A stretch of 64,000 nucleotides of DNA from Mucilaginibacter yixingensis (GCF_041080815.1 NZ_CP160205.1:4154001-4218000), one strand, 5' to 3'. Counted from the first letter of the stretch, positions 35,195 through 44,804 are shown. Numbers and translations: made by a program. Notes: a model not told the origin generated them from the letters alone.

Positions 35195-35339
35195 TGTCAT
35201 TCCGAACGAACATGGGCAGGACTGTGAAATGGCGTGAGGAGGAATCTTAGACGCTAGCTAAGCCATCGAATAAAAGCATGTGGGCTAAGATTTTTTCACA
35301 TCGTTCAAGAGAGTAGTTCTCCCATTGGTCGAAATGACA
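35195..35339. repeat. Palindromic spacer repeat (TGTCATTTCGA family, copy 2)
   Basis: Outer ends TTGTCATTCCGA and TCGAAATGACA are inverted. Inner ends GAGGAATCTTAGAC and GGGCTAAGATTT are inverted and match the copy at 22847-22992. A GATTGGTTGATTAGTGATTA-like run (35148-35175) precedes it. Confidence 0.85.
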
Positions 35340-35352
35340 TAATTCTAATAAC

Positions 35353-35850
35353 CTAAAACAACATCAGCACCTGCCCTTTTTCCACTTTATCACCAGGCTT
35401 TATTTTGGATGATTTTACCACCATGTCTGCCGGGGCTTTGATGATGTTTTCCATTTTCATGGCTTCCAGCACAAACAGGTTATCGCCTTTCTTTACCTCA
35501 TCGCCGGGGTTTACAAATACTTTCAGCACCAGGCCGGGCATTGGGGCTTTCAGGTCGCTTACTTTGGCGCTGTCGCCGGCATTCATACCCAGTTGTTCCA
35601 GCAGCAGGTCGAACTGGTCTTTGGCCGCTACATTATACAGCCTGCCGTTCACTTTTATCTCTGCAGATTTGGTGGCTCGGTCAAAGCTTACCACCTCGGC
35701 GTTGCAGGAGGCCAGGTTGTGGATGATGTGATAGCTATTATTACCCAACTCGCGGATATCCATGTGTGCATCCTTGCCCCCTACGGTTAGTTTGCCTTTG
35801 GTTAATTCAGTCTCAAACTGCTGTTGTCCATTTACTTTGATGCGATACAT
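35353..35850 (-). CDS. Biotin carboxyl carrier protein (stand-alone biotinyl domain)
   Basis: The 165-residue protein has an N-terminal beta-rich part like the BT domain of propionyl/methylcrotonyl-CoA carboxylase alpha subunits and a C-terminal biotinyl domain with EAMKMEN, whose central Lys is biotinylated, after VSDLKAPMPGLVLKV. It would carry CO2 between a biotin carboxylase and a carboxyltransferase. Neither partner is nearby: it ends a run of rsmE and DUF4159. The partner enzymes must lie elsewhere, so the exact carboxylase is unknown. Confidence 0.88.
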   Translation of the reverse strand: MYRIKVNGQQQFETELTKGKLTVGGKDAHMDIRELGNNSYHIIHNLASCNAEVVSFDRATKSAEIKVNGRLYNVAAKDQFDLLLEQLGMNAGDSAKVSDLKAPMPGLVLKVFVNPGDEVKKGDNLFVLEAMKMENIIKAPADMVVKSSKIKPGDKVEKGQVLMLF

Positions 35851-35857
35851 AGGTGGG

Positions 35858-36520
35858 TTATTGGGTTAAAGCGTATTGAATCATATTAGCACCCATTTTA
35901 AGGGCTTTAAGACGCGATTCCTGGCTATCGCCGGCATAAGTGCCATAATCCTCCCAGCCGTTGCCCAAATCGCACTCATAGTCATAAAAACACACCAGGC
36001 GACCTTTATAGATCAGTCCGAAGCCCTGCGCGCGTTTACCATCGTGCTCGTGGATTTTGGGCAGTCCGTTAGGGAAATCAAATTTCTGGTGATAGATAGG
36101 GTGATTGAGCGGCAGTTCCACAAACTCCAGTTCAGGGAAAACTTTTTTCATTTGCGGACGGATAAACTGATCCAGTCCATAATTATCGCAAATATGCAGA
36201 AAGCCGCCACCGGTAAGGTATTTGCGCAGGTTGCGCACCTCGATATCGTTAAAAATCACGTTCCCGTGACCGGTCATGAAGATAAAAGGATAATTAAAAA
36301 TCTCGGTACTGCCTGCTTCTACCGTTTCTTCATCAGCCTGAAAACTGGTATGCAGGTTATCGTTACAAAACTTAATGAGGTTGGGCAGTGCGGTGCGGTC
36401 GCCATACCAATCGCCACCGCCGTTGTATTTGAGACGGGCCATACGATAGGCGGGCGGAGGCGTAAAGCTACTCAGCAGTAACAGGGTTATCAAGGTACTG
36501 GCGAGTGTGAGCAGCTTCAT
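35858..36520 (-). CDS. DUF4159 family secreted protein
   Basis: The 220-residue protein has a signal peptide (about 1-19, LLLLSSFTPPP) and the DUF4159 fold: MARLKYNGGGDWYGDRTALP, FPFIFMTGHG-like YPFIFMTGHGNVIF, and RKYLTGGGFLHICDNYGLDQ. The last two resemble a class I amidotransferase-like core without the catalytic Cys. The function is not established; in Bacteroidetes DUF4159 genes often accompany MoxR/DUF58 clusters, which are not present here. It begins 1 bp after rsmE ends. Confidence 0.82.
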   Translation of the reverse strand: MKLLTLASTLITLLLLSSFTPPPAYRMARLKYNGGGDWYGDRTALPNLIKFCNDNLHTSFQADEETVEAGSTEIFNYPFIFMTGHGNVIFNDIEVRNLRKYLTGGGFLHICDNYGLDQFIRPQMKKVFPELEFVELPLNHPIYHQKFDFPNGLPKIHEHDGKRAQGFGLIYKGRLVCFYDYECDLGNGWEDYGTYAGDSQESRLKALKMGANMIQYALTQ

Positions 36521-36521
36521 T

Positions 36522-37229
36522 TTACCGGTTTAAAAAATTGACTTCAAAGCAGGCTTCCAGGGCGGCCGTTTCGGTGCGCAGCCTGCTGTTTCCTAAAGTT
36601 ATGGCTTTAAAATCATTTTCTAAAGCAGTGGCAATCTCTTTTTCGCTAAAATCGCCCTCCGGGCCAATCATAATCAGGCTCCGGCCATTTACTGTCAAAG
36701 CGTCGCGCAGCTCCAGCTTCTCCCCTTCTATGCAGTGCGCAATAAACTTTTGTCCGTCAAAAGGTTTGGCCATAAACTGGGCAAAAGTAACGGGCGCATT
36801 TAAAACAGGGTGATAGGCTTTAAGCGATTGCTTGATGGCCGAAGTAATGATTTTATCCAGTCGATCCGTCTTAGCCTCTTTACGTTCAGAACGTTGACAG
36901 ATAATAAGCGATACCTCATCAACGCCAATCTCTGTGGCTTTCTCTAAAAACCACTCCAGACGTTCAATATTTTTGGTGGGTGCTACCGCGATGTGCAGGT
37001 AATGATTGCGCTTACCGTATTCATAAACGGCTGATTGGATTTTGAGGATCACGCGCTTTGGGTGCGCATCGCTGATGGCTGCGTTATAAAATCCGCCTTT
37101 GCCATCAATCAGGCTCACCTCGTCGCCCACGTTAAGGCGCAGCACACGGATGGCGTGCTTGCTTTCTTCCTCGTTCAAGAAATAAGCTTCGGCATTTGGG
37201 GCAATATCGGGGGTATAAAACAGATGCAT
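36522..37229 (-). CDS. rsmE: 16S rRNA (uracil1498-N3)-methyltransferase RsmE
   Basis: The 235-residue SPOUT methyltransferase has an N-terminal PUA-like domain (ESKHAIRVLRLNVGDEVSLIDG) and a C-terminal knot with LIMIGPEGDFSEKEI and ITLGNSRLRTETAA. It methylates U1498 in helix 44 of 16S rRNA. Length is normal. It follows the CNNM gene by 12 bp in one minus-strand run. Confidence 0.95.
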   Translation of the reverse strand: MHLFYTPDIAPNAEAYFLNEEESKHAIRVLRLNVGDEVSLIDGKGGFYNAAISDAHPKRVILKIQSAVYEYGKRNHYLHIAVAPTKNIERLEWFLEKATEIGVDEVSLIICQRSERKEAKTDRLDKIITSAIKQSLKAYHPVLNAPVTFAQFMAKPFDGQKFIAHCIEGEKLELRDALTVNGRSLIMIGPEGDFSEKEIATALENDFKAITLGNSRLRTETAALEACFEVNFLNR

Positions 37230-37241
37230 CTGCTTACGCTT

Positions 37242-38585
37242 TTAATGCAGGTCTATGGTATCCTCGGCGTTGAGCAAGAGTTCCAGCTTCACCGATTCAA
37301 TATTTTGCTCAGACTTTTTGAGTACGGTGATGTTGTAGCCGTCGGCCTCCTTATGTTCGCCCACTTCGGGAATCTTACCAAAAACTTCGCTTACCCAACC
37401 GCCAACGGTATCGAAGTCGCCATCCTCGGGCAAGTCATGCGGCAGGTGACCGTTTGCATCGTAAATGCTGGCACCGGCGTTCACAATAAACTCATTGTCG
37501 CTCATTTTTTCTACAATGGGCTTCTCCTCGTCATACTCGTCCTGTATTTCACCTACCAGCTCTTCCACAATATCTTCCAGGGTTACCATACCGGCGGTAC
37601 CGCCAAACTCATCCAATATAATAGCAATCTGCAAACGCTTCTGCTGCAACTCGGCCATCAGATCATTGATCTTCTTGGTTTCCGGAATAAAGTAGGGTTT
37701 ACGGATGATATCCTTCAGCTCAAAGTCGGTATTTTTAAACAGCAACGGTAAAATATCTTTAGCGTGTACAATACCGATGATCTTATCGATACTATCCTGA
37801 TAAACCGGCATGCGGCTGTACCCTTCGGAGATGAGCAGTTCTACCAGTTCTTCGCGAGAGGTTTGAACATCTACACCCGAGATCTTGGTACGCGGTACCA
37901 TGATATTCTTTACTACGCGCTCGTTAAAATCAAATACATTTTTGATCAGCTCGTGCTCGTTAGAATCCAGCGCGCCGCTTTCTTTACCTTGTTCTAACAG
38001 GTATTGCAATTCTTCAGAGCTATGATGCGCTTCTTCACTTATGCTGTTAATACCAATAAGTTTGAGCAGGAAAGTAGCAAAACCATTCAGCAACCAGATG
38101 AACGGCTTACACAGCACAAAAAAGAACTGTAAGGGAACCGATACCGCTAACGTGGTACGCACTGAACGTTGTATGGCGATAGACTTAGGTGCCAGCTCGC
38201 CAAATACAATGTGAAATACAGTGATCACTACAAAGGCTACCACATGGCACACATTGATTACAAACCCAGAGGTAATAACGATACCGAAAAACGAGAAAAC
38301 GTTGAGGGCAATTTTAGTCACCACATCCTCGCCTACCACACCAAGCCCCAGCGAGGCGATGGTTACGCCCAGTTGCGTTGCGGCCAGGTAGCCGTCCATA
38401 TTATGAGTAATACGACGGGCCAGCTTAGCTGCGGTACTGCCAGATTTAATTTGCAACTCAATTTGCGAACCCCGCACACGTACAATGGCAAATTCAGCGG
38501 CAACAAAAAACCCGTTCAGCAGAACCAGGAAAAGCGTAGCAAATACTTCAAAAAGACTTACATGAAGATCGACGGGGTGATCCAT
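37242..38585 (-). CDS. CNNM/CBS-domain membrane protein (hemolysin/CorC-HlyC family)
   Basis: The 447-residue protein has an N-terminal CNNM transmembrane domain (about four helices, GFFVAAEFAIVRVRGSQIE, TQLGVTIASLGLG, FGELAPKSIAIQ), a CBS pair (about 215-335, with VPRTKISGVD, YSRMPVYQDSIDKIIGIVH) and a C-terminal CorC_HlyC domain with FGGTAGMVTLEDIVEELVGE and DTVGGWVSE. Members transport or sense Mg2+/Co2+; the haemolysin name is historical. The related gliding protein GldE has the same layout, but nothing here points to gliding. It lies 9 bp after ppa. Confidence 0.9.
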   Translation of the reverse strand: MDHPVDLHVSLFEVFATLFLVLLNGFFVAAEFAIVRVRGSQIELQIKSGSTAAKLARRITHNMDGYLAATQLGVTIASLGLGVVGEDVVTKIALNVFSFFGIVITSGFVINVCHVVAFVVITVFHIVFGELAPKSIAIQRSVRTTLAVSVPLQFFFVLCKPFIWLLNGFATFLLKLIGINSISEEAHHSSEELQYLLEQGKESGALDSNEHELIKNVFDFNERVVKNIMVPRTKISGVDVQTSREELVELLISEGYSRMPVYQDSIDKIIGIVHAKDILPLLFKNTDFELKDIIRKPYFIPETKKINDLMAELQQKRLQIAIILDEFGGTAGMVTLEDIVEELVGEIQDEYDEEKPIVEKMSDNEFIVNAGASIYDANGHLPHDLPEDGDFDTVGGWVSEVFGKIPEVGEHKEADGYNITVLKKSEQNIESVKLELLLNAEDTIDLH

Positions 38586-38594
38586 TCAAATGTT

Positions 38595-39140
38595 TTATTG
38601 TTCGACAAGGAAAGTAGAGCTATATAACTCTAAACTTTCTTTAATTACTTTGTAAGCATACGGCTTACCCAACAGGTGCTCTATAGTTACGTTTTTATCT
38701 TCAAGCGCCTTATAGTCTTGAAAAAAGCGTACAATCTCTTTCATGGTATGCGGCGGCAGCTCGTTCAGGTCGTCAATATAATTAACAGACATGTCATTTT
38801 TAGCCACAGCAATAATTTTATCATCCTGCTCACCATTATCAACCATGTGCATTACACCAATTACTTTAGCCTCAATGATAGACATCGGGTAAACATCGGC
38901 AGAACACAGTACCAGAATATCCAGCGGATCTTTATCATCGCAATAAGTTTGAGGGATGAAGCCGTAGTTAGCCGGATACATTACTGATGAGAACAGGATA
39001 CGATCCAGTTTCAGCAGGCCTGAATCTTTATCAATTTCATATTTAGCTTTCGAGCCTTTTGGGATCTCGATGATTGCGTTAACAATTTCGGGTATGTTTT
39101 CGCCAGGTGAAACCTGGTGCCAGGGATGTTGTGTGCTCAT
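38595..39140 (-). CDS. ppa: Inorganic pyrophosphatase (family I)
   Basis: The 181-residue soluble enzyme hydrolyses PPi to phosphate. Motifs are EIPKGSKAKYEIDKDSGLLKLDR, MYPANYGFIPQTY and the metal-binding DDKDPLDILVL (D-x-D-P-x-D-x-x). Length fits the bacterial family. It lies 32 bp after dedA, in the tail of the nuo run. That link is common enough to be chance. Confidence 0.96.
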   Translation of the reverse strand: MSTQHPWHQVSPGENIPEIVNAIIEIPKGSKAKYEIDKDSGLLKLDRILFSSVMYPANYGFIPQTYCDDKDPLDILVLCSADVYPMSIIEAKVIGVMHMVDNGEQDDKIIAVAKNDMSVNYIDDLNELPPHTMKEIVRFFQDYKALEDKNVTIEHLLGKPYAYKVIKESLELYSSTFLVEQ

Positions 39141-39172
39141 GAAGTATATAAATATAAAAAAATATAAATTGT

Positions 39173-39808
39173 TTAGTCGCCGCTTACTATAGTCTTCTTT
39201 TTCAGGAAGGCTACAATGAGCGGTATACTGGTGATAACGATCAGTCCGATGATCACATACTCCAGGTAATCTTTGATTTCAGGATAGCGGCGGCCCAAAA
39301 AGTAACCGGTTAAGGTTAATATAGCTACCCAGGCCACGCTGCCTACCAGATTGTAAAGCGAGAACCGTTTCAGATCTACCTTTACCACTCCGGCAAAGAT
39401 AGGTGCAAAAGTTCTTATTATGGGGAAAAATCTGCCTAAAACCAAGGCCATGCCGCCATGTTTCTGATAAAACTCTTCAGCTAGTTGTACATAACGTTTT
39501 TTAAAGAACAGGGAATCGTTTTTCTTGAAGAGCAAAGGGCCTGCGCGATAGCCAAACCAGTAACCCACGTAGTTACCCAAAACGCCGGCACCAACTAATG
39601 AAGCAATCAGCACCACAATTGGTACATCCAGAATCCCGGTGGCGCATAATAAACCGGCCATAAAAAGCAGGTAATCTCCGGGCAGAAAAAACCCGAAGAA
39701 CAGTCCCGTCTCAGCAAAAACCACAATCAGCAGCAAGTAAAATCCTCCTGTGCTGAGGATGGCATTTGCGTCGGTTAAATTATGCAGGTTCTCCCAGAAA
39801 TTTTCCAT
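39173..39808 (-). CDS. DedA-family membrane protein
   Basis: The 211-residue protein has about five hydrophobic stretches and the VTT/SNARE-associated domain: FFLPGDYLLFMAGLL, GAGVLGNYVGYWFGYRAG, GMALVLGRFFPIIRTFAPIFAG. DedA proteins are linked to lipid flipping (undecaprenyl phosphate or phospholipids) and membrane potential. The track starts 2 codons earlier at a TTG; ATG 39808 is preferred. It follows nuoN by 40 bp; that gap holds an imperfect AT-rich hairpin. Confidence 0.88.
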   Translation of the reverse strand: MENFWENLHNLTDANAILSTGGFYLLLIVVFAETGLFFGFFLPGDYLLFMAGLLCATGILDVPIVVLIASLVGAGVLGNYVGYWFGYRAGPLLFKKNDSLFFKKRYVQLAEEFYQKHGGMALVLGRFFPIIRTFAPIFAGVVKVDLKRFSLYNLVGSVAWVAILTLTGYFLGRRYPEIKDYLEYVIIGLIVITSIPLIVAFLKKKTIVSGD

Positions 39809-39848
39809 GCGCAATAAGTAAAACTACAAATATTATTTCTATTTGTAA

Positions 39849-41246
39849 TTACTTAACTGACGGAATCAGGGCGGCGATAACTGTAGGGTAAATACCAATG
39901 AACAATGTAATCAAGGCTGAAAGCGCCAGTACCACATTGAAATAGGCTGGTATAGCCAAACCCTCACGCTCTGAATTACGGAAGTACATGGCAATAATTA
40001 CCCTGAAGTAATAGAAGATACTGATAATGGCATTAAGCACCGCGATAATTACCAGATAGATATGCGATTTAGCCAGCGCACCGGTAAACATAAAGAACTT
40101 GCCAATAAACCCTGCAGTAAGCGGAATGCCGGCTAATGACAGCATTGCCACGGTAAGCACAAACGCCAGGAAAGGGTTTTTACGGCCCAGGCCATTAAAG
40201 CTCTCAAAGTTATCGTTACCCTGTTGCTGCTGTACCAGTATTAATACCGCAAATGCAATGATAGAAGCAATTGAATAGGCCGTAGCGTACACAAATACAG
40301 AGTTACCTGAATTAGCGCCCAGAGCCACAATAGCAAACAGCATATAGCCCGCATGCGAGATGCTGGAGAAAGCCAGCATACGTTTAAAGCTTTGCTGATA
40401 AAGCGCGGTGATGTTGCCAATAAACAAGGTCAGCCCGGCAATAATAACCAGCACCGGTGTCCAGAACTCAGCAACTGAAACAAAACAGTTTTGGAACAAA
40501 CGCAGGAAAGCAGCGAAGCCCGCAGTTTTTACCACGGTAGACATGAAGGCCGTAATCAAGGTTGGAGCACCTTCGTACACATCTGGCGTCCAGAAGTGGA
40601 AAGGCGCTGCGCCTACTTTAAAGCACAAGCCAACGATGATGAGCATAATACCGGTGTAAAACATCGGGTAACTGCCAGATTTATGCGATAATGCCCAGTC
40701 GCGGATAGCGTCGAGGTCAAAAGAACCTGTAGTACCATAGATCAGCGCAATACCGAACAGCAAAAAGCCGGTTGAAAAAGCGCCCATCAGGAAGTATTTC
40801 AAAGCGGCTTCGTTCGAGCCAAAGTCTTGTTTTTTGATACCCGCCAGAATGTAAAGGCTTACAGACATGATCTCAATACCGATGAACAGCATAGTAAGGT
40901 TATGGTATGATACCATCACAATGATACCGGCCAGCGCAAACAAGATGATAGAATAATATTCTGCCACGTGACTGCTTATCTTCTCAAAATAGTCTTTTGA
41001 TAACAACAGAATCAGCACAGTAGAAACAACGGTAATGCCGGTAAAGGCAATAGAAAAATGATCAAACAGCATCATGCCGTTATAGATTGGCATCACTGTA
41101 TCGGCGGCCTTCCACTGCGATATAGCTAAACCCAGCGCCACTGCCAAACCAATAACGGTTACCGGCAGCAATGCATTTTTGGCTTTATATAAGCCTAAAT
41201 ACAAAAGCAGGATAGGTAAAACAGATATGAGTATTAAGGTATTCAT
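39849..41246 (-). CDS. nuoN: NADH-quinone oxidoreductase subunit N
   Basis: The 465-residue antiporter-like membrane subunit of complex I has about 14 helices and shows SNEAALKYFLMGAFSTGFLLFG-type and AFSSISHAGYMLFAIVAL segments with the conserved lysines and glutamate of the proton path. The frame extends to 41312, but the extra 22 residues are antisense-like and lie in the spacer; ATG 41246 gives the usual MNTLILISVLPILLL start. It is the last nuo gene. Confidence 0.96.
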   Translation of the reverse strand: MNTLILISVLPILLLYLGLYKAKNALLPVTVIGLAVALGLAISQWKAADTVMPIYNGMMLFDHFSIAFTGITVVSTVLILLLSKDYFEKISSHVAEYYSIILFALAGIIVMVSYHNLTMLFIGIEIMSVSLYILAGIKKQDFGSNEAALKYFLMGAFSTGFLLFGIALIYGTTGSFDLDAIRDWALSHKSGSYPMFYTGIMLIIVGLCFKVGAAPFHFWTPDVYEGAPTLITAFMSTVVKTAGFAAFLRLFQNCFVSVAEFWTPVLVIIAGLTLFIGNITALYQQSFKRMLAFSSISHAGYMLFAIVALGANSGNSVFVYATAYSIASIIAFAVLILVQQQQGNDNFESFNGLGRKNPFLAFVLTVAMLSLAGIPLTAGFIGKFFMFTGALAKSHIYLVIIAVLNAIISIFYYFRVIIAMYFRNSEREGLAIPAYFNVVLALSALITLFIGIYPTVIAALIPSVK

Positions 41247-41274
41247 TTTATATCGATCAAAATTTTTGTCAAAA

Positions 41275-42768
41275 CTATTTAGTAACAGGCAGTGTGTTGC
41301 TACCGGTAGCACTCATCTTCTCGGTCATAAAGTGGATGAAATCTCTCACCCCTGCGTCAGACAGATGCAGAATTGGCTGCGGATAAACGCCAATCACAAT
41401 TACCAGCGCACTGATAATAATCAGTACCCATTTATCGGTACCGGTCACATCCGTAAACTGGATGGTCAGGTCATTAGTTGGGCCCTGCATAACGCCTTTG
41501 TACATGCGCAGCATATAAACCGCACCCAAAATGATGGTTAAGCCGGCTATAGCAACCAAGATGATGTTATAATCATAAATGCCGCTCAGCAATAAAAACT
41601 CGCCCACAAAACCGTTAGTTAACGGCAATGCAACAGCTCCCAGCGTAATAATCAGGAAACAGGTAGCAAATACCGGCGCAACTTTGGCAATACCGCCCAG
41701 TTGGGTAATATCGCGGGTATTCATTTTACGGCTGATGATATCCCATACGATGAACAAACCAACCACGTTAATACCGTGGCTCAGCATCTGGATCATAGCA
41801 CCTTGCAAACCGTTCCAATTCAGCGCCAGGATAGCGGCAGAGATTAAGCCAACGTGTGCAATTGATGAGTAAGCGATTAAACGCTTGCCATCTTTTTGCT
41901 TAAAGGCAATAATAGAAGCATAAACAATACCCACAACAGCCAGGGTGATAGCCAGTGGATACCATTGGTTAAAGCCCAGCGGCAAAATAGGGATCATCCA
42001 CCTAACCATACCATATAAGCCCATCTTCAGCATCACGCCAGAAAGCAGCATGCTGCCGGCTGCCGGTGCCTCGGTATACGTATCGGGCTGCCAGGTATGG
42101 AACGGGAAGATTGGCACCTTAATGGCAAAGGCCAGGAAAAACGCCCAGAACAACCATGATTGCTCTTTCAAACTCAACTGCAGGTTATAAAAATCGCTGG
42201 AGTCAAAAGTACCATTCGGGTTATGCAGATACAGATAAATCAAACCTGCCAGCATAAATAATGAACCGGCAAAGGTATAGATGAAGAACTTAAGCGTTAT
42301 TTTAACCCGATTCTCGCCGCCCCACATACCGCAAATAAAGTAGATTGGTATCAGCGCCGCTTCCCATCCCACGTAGAACAGAAATCCGTCCATGGCCAGA
42401 AAAACGGTGGTCATACCAGCCTGCATAAACAGTATCAGTGCATAAAACGCCTTAGCGCGGTTATCATACTGATGTTTATAAGTGCTCAGGATAATTAGTG
42501 GCAGCACCAGCGCGGTAAGCAGCACCGGGATGATGTTCAAACCATCTAACGCAACAACAAAATAAGCGCCTATCTGCGGAATCCATGGAGCCGTGCTATC
42601 CATCTGCGGGAAGCTGGTATTAGGATTAAACTTGCTGATCAGAACACCGGTAATAACCAGTTCAGCCAGCGTAGCAACCAGGGCAATGTGCTTGGCCCAA
42701 TCGTTTTTTACTAAAAACAGGGCGGCAGCAGCCAGTAACGGTAAAAATATTAATATAGAAACTGTCAT
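41275..42768 (-). CDS. nuoM: NADH-quinone oxidoreductase subunit M
   Basis: The 497-residue antiporter-like subunit has about 14 helices, with YVGWEAALIPIYFICGMWGG (conserved Glu on helix 5), FPFHTWQPDTYTEAPAAGSM and AYSSIAHVGLISAAIL. It pumps protons in the membrane arm of complex I. It follows nuoL by 1 bp and precedes nuoN by 28 bp. Confidence 0.97.
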   Translation of the reverse strand: MTVSILIFLPLLAAAALFLVKNDWAKHIALVATLAELVITGVLISKFNPNTSFPQMDSTAPWIPQIGAYFVVALDGLNIIPVLLTALVLPLIILSTYKHQYDNRAKAFYALILFMQAGMTTVFLAMDGFLFYVGWEAALIPIYFICGMWGGENRVKITLKFFIYTFAGSLFMLAGLIYLYLHNPNGTFDSSDFYNLQLSLKEQSWLFWAFFLAFAIKVPIFPFHTWQPDTYTEAPAAGSMLLSGVMLKMGLYGMVRWMIPILPLGFNQWYPLAITLAVVGIVYASIIAFKQKDGKRLIAYSSIAHVGLISAAILALNWNGLQGAMIQMLSHGINVVGLFIVWDIISRKMNTRDITQLGGIAKVAPVFATCFLIITLGAVALPLTNGFVGEFLLLSGIYDYNIILVAIAGLTIILGAVYMLRMYKGVMQGPTNDLTIQFTDVTGTDKWVLIIISALVIVIGVYPQPILHLSDAGVRDFIHFMTEKMSATGSNTLPVTK

Positions 42769-42769
42769 T

Positions 42770-44692
42770 TTATACGTGCAGCTTATCCATTAAACCCAAA
42801 CTATACAGTAGTATGGCCACAATGCCTACTACCATCATAAAAATGTAGAAACCTACGTTACCAGTTTGCAACAGGCGCAAACCTTTGCTGGCCTCTACCG
42901 GTCCGGCACCAATGCCATTCACCAGGCCATCGATACCCAGCTTCTCGATCACTTTATAGAAGAAATCAGACAGCCAATCTAACGGGCGACGGATAATCAG
43001 GTCATACAACTCATCAACATAAAACTTGTTATATGACAGGGTAGCCAGCAAACCACGCTCTTCGTCGTCGCGCACAGGCACATGCCCGTTTTTGTTGTAT
43101 TTAACGTAAGCATAAGCCAGGGCAATAAACGCTGCGGCTACAGAGATACACATCAGCGTCACTTCAATCGCAGGAGTCAATGCCTCCTTAGGTTCTGATA
43201 AGAACTTGTTATTGATGATCGGCTTCAAAAACTCGCCTAACTCTTCGTGACCGCCTAATACGGCCGGTACGTTAATCAAACCACCAACAACAGAAAGCAC
43301 GGCCAGCACAATCAGCGGCAGCGTCATAGTTGCAGGCGACTCATGCAGGTGATGCTCCTGTTCGCTGGTTCCGCGGAATTTTCCGTAAAAAGTAAGGAAC
43401 AACATGCGGAACATATAGAACGAGGTAAACATGGCGGTGATGACACCGATAGCATACATGATCTTGCTGTGCTCATAAGTGTGCGCCAGAATTTCGTCCT
43501 TAGAAAAGAAACCGGCAAACGGCGGGATACCTGCAATGGCAATAGTACCGATAAGCATTGTCCAGAAAGTAATAGGCAATTTTTTACGCAGACCGCCCAT
43601 GTTACGCATATCCTGCTCGCCGCTTACCGCGTGGATTACCGAACCGGCACCCAGGAATAATAAAGCTTTGAAGAATGCGTGGGTAATAACATGGAAGAAA
43701 CCACCGGTAAAGGCACCAACGCCTAAACCCAGGAACATATAACCCAACTGAGATACGGTTGAGTATGCCAGTACTTTCTTAATATCTGTTTGTGTTAACG
43801 CGATGAGTGCCGCAAATAAAGCTGTTGCCAAACCGATGATGGCAACGATATTCATCACCACTGGTGAGAGCAGGAACAGCACGTTTGAACGGGTGATCAT
43901 ATAAATACCCGCAGTAACCATAGTAGCTGCGTGGATGAGCGCCGAAACAGGTGTCGGACCGGCCATCGCGTCAGGCAACCAGGTAAACAGTGGAATTTGT
44001 GCTGATTTACCGGTAGCACCGATGAACAGCAGCCCGGCAGCCAGACCAACCGCCCAGTAACCCGGGTGAATCAACTGTGCTTTTTTGATCATCTCCTGGA
44101 TGTTCACCGTGCCAAACAAATTCAGGATAAGGAAGATGGCAATCAGGAAACCTAAATCGCCAATACGGTTCATTACAAATGCTTTCTTGGCAGCATCAGC
44201 ATAAGATGGATTGCTGTACCAGAAACCAATGAGCAGGTAAGAGCAAAGCCCCACGCCTTCCCAACCGATGAACATAATTACATAGTTGGCGCCCATTACC
44301 AGCAGCAGCATGAAGAAGATAAACAGGTTTAAATAAGCAAAGAACTTACCAAAGCCCTCATCATCATGCATATAGCCGATAGAGTATAGGTGAATCAGCG
44401 TACCAACACCGGTAATGATAAGCAGCATAATAGCGCTTAGCTGATCGATGTAGAACTCAAAGGGGATGCGTACAGGCCCGGCCAGGATCCAGTCGAAATA
44501 CTTGATGGCGATGTGGTGCTGATAGTTAGCTTTCACCTCGAAGAAAACGCCGACACTGATAGCGAATGACGCCAGTACCAGTAAGGTACCGATAGAACCG
44601 ATAAGGCCTTTTGGTAATTTGTTTCGGCCAAGCCCGTTGATAATAAATCCCGCCAGGGGTAATATCGGAATAAGCCAGATAAGTTTATCCAT
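42770..44692 (-). CDS. nuoL: NADH-quinone oxidoreductase subunit L
   Basis: The 640-residue subunit has about 16 helices and the long lateral helix with C-terminal anchor. Motifs are FIGWEGVGLCSYLLIGFWY, PLFTWLPDAMAGPTPVSALI, HAATMVTAGIYM and AYSTVSQLGYMFLGLGVGA. It is the distal proton-pumping subunit of complex I. A 112-bp GC-palindrome gap separates it from nuoK, so its ribosome load may be set separately. Confidence 0.97.
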   Translation of the reverse strand: MDKLIWLIPILPLAGFIINGLGRNKLPKGLIGSIGTLLVLASFAISVGVFFEVKANYQHHIAIKYFDWILAGPVRIPFEFYIDQLSAIMLLIITGVGTLIHLYSIGYMHDDEGFGKFFAYLNLFIFFMLLLVMGANYVIMFIGWEGVGLCSYLLIGFWYSNPSYADAAKKAFVMNRIGDLGFLIAIFLILNLFGTVNIQEMIKKAQLIHPGYWAVGLAAGLLFIGATGKSAQIPLFTWLPDAMAGPTPVSALIHAATMVTAGIYMITRSNVLFLLSPVVMNIVAIIGLATALFAALIALTQTDIKKVLAYSTVSQLGYMFLGLGVGAFTGGFFHVITHAFFKALLFLGAGSVIHAVSGEQDMRNMGGLRKKLPITFWTMLIGTIAIAGIPPFAGFFSKDEILAHTYEHSKIMYAIGVITAMFTSFYMFRMLFLTFYGKFRGTSEQEHHLHESPATMTLPLIVLAVLSVVGGLINVPAVLGGHEELGEFLKPIINNKFLSEPKEALTPAIEVTLMCISVAAAFIALAYAYVKYNKNGHVPVRDDEERGLLATLSYNKFYVDELYDLIIRRPLDWLSDFFYKVIEKLGIDGLVNGIGAGPVEASKGLRLLQTGNVGFYIFMMVVGIVAILLYSLGLMDKLHV

Positions 44693-44700
44693 TTGTTAAC

Positions 44701-44800
44701 TGTTAGCCCCCTAACCCCCTAAAGGGGGGATTTTAATGGGGATATTTTTATTTTCTTGTTATCTGATTAATAGTGTCCTCTCCCCCTTCAGGGGGCCGGG
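44701..44800. repeat. GC-rich palindromic insertion between nuoK and nuoL
   Basis: CCCCCT-AA-AGGGGG (44715-44728) and CCCCC-TTCA-GGGGG (44782-44795) flank an AT-rich middle. The same CCCC...GGGG wording ends the nuoF/nuoG spacer (48441-48455). It would fold within the nuo mRNA. Confidence 0.78.
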
Positions 44801-44804
44801 GGGC

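Noticed and set aside
37242-38585. Gliding motility gene gldE
   Set aside because: The CNNM-CBS-CorC layout is shared with GldE, but no other gliding gene is near and the sequence looks like the general family.
41247-41312. Extended start of NuoN
   Set aside because: It overlaps the end of nuoM's spacer and lacks the hydrophobic start seen in the family; ATG 41246 is normal.
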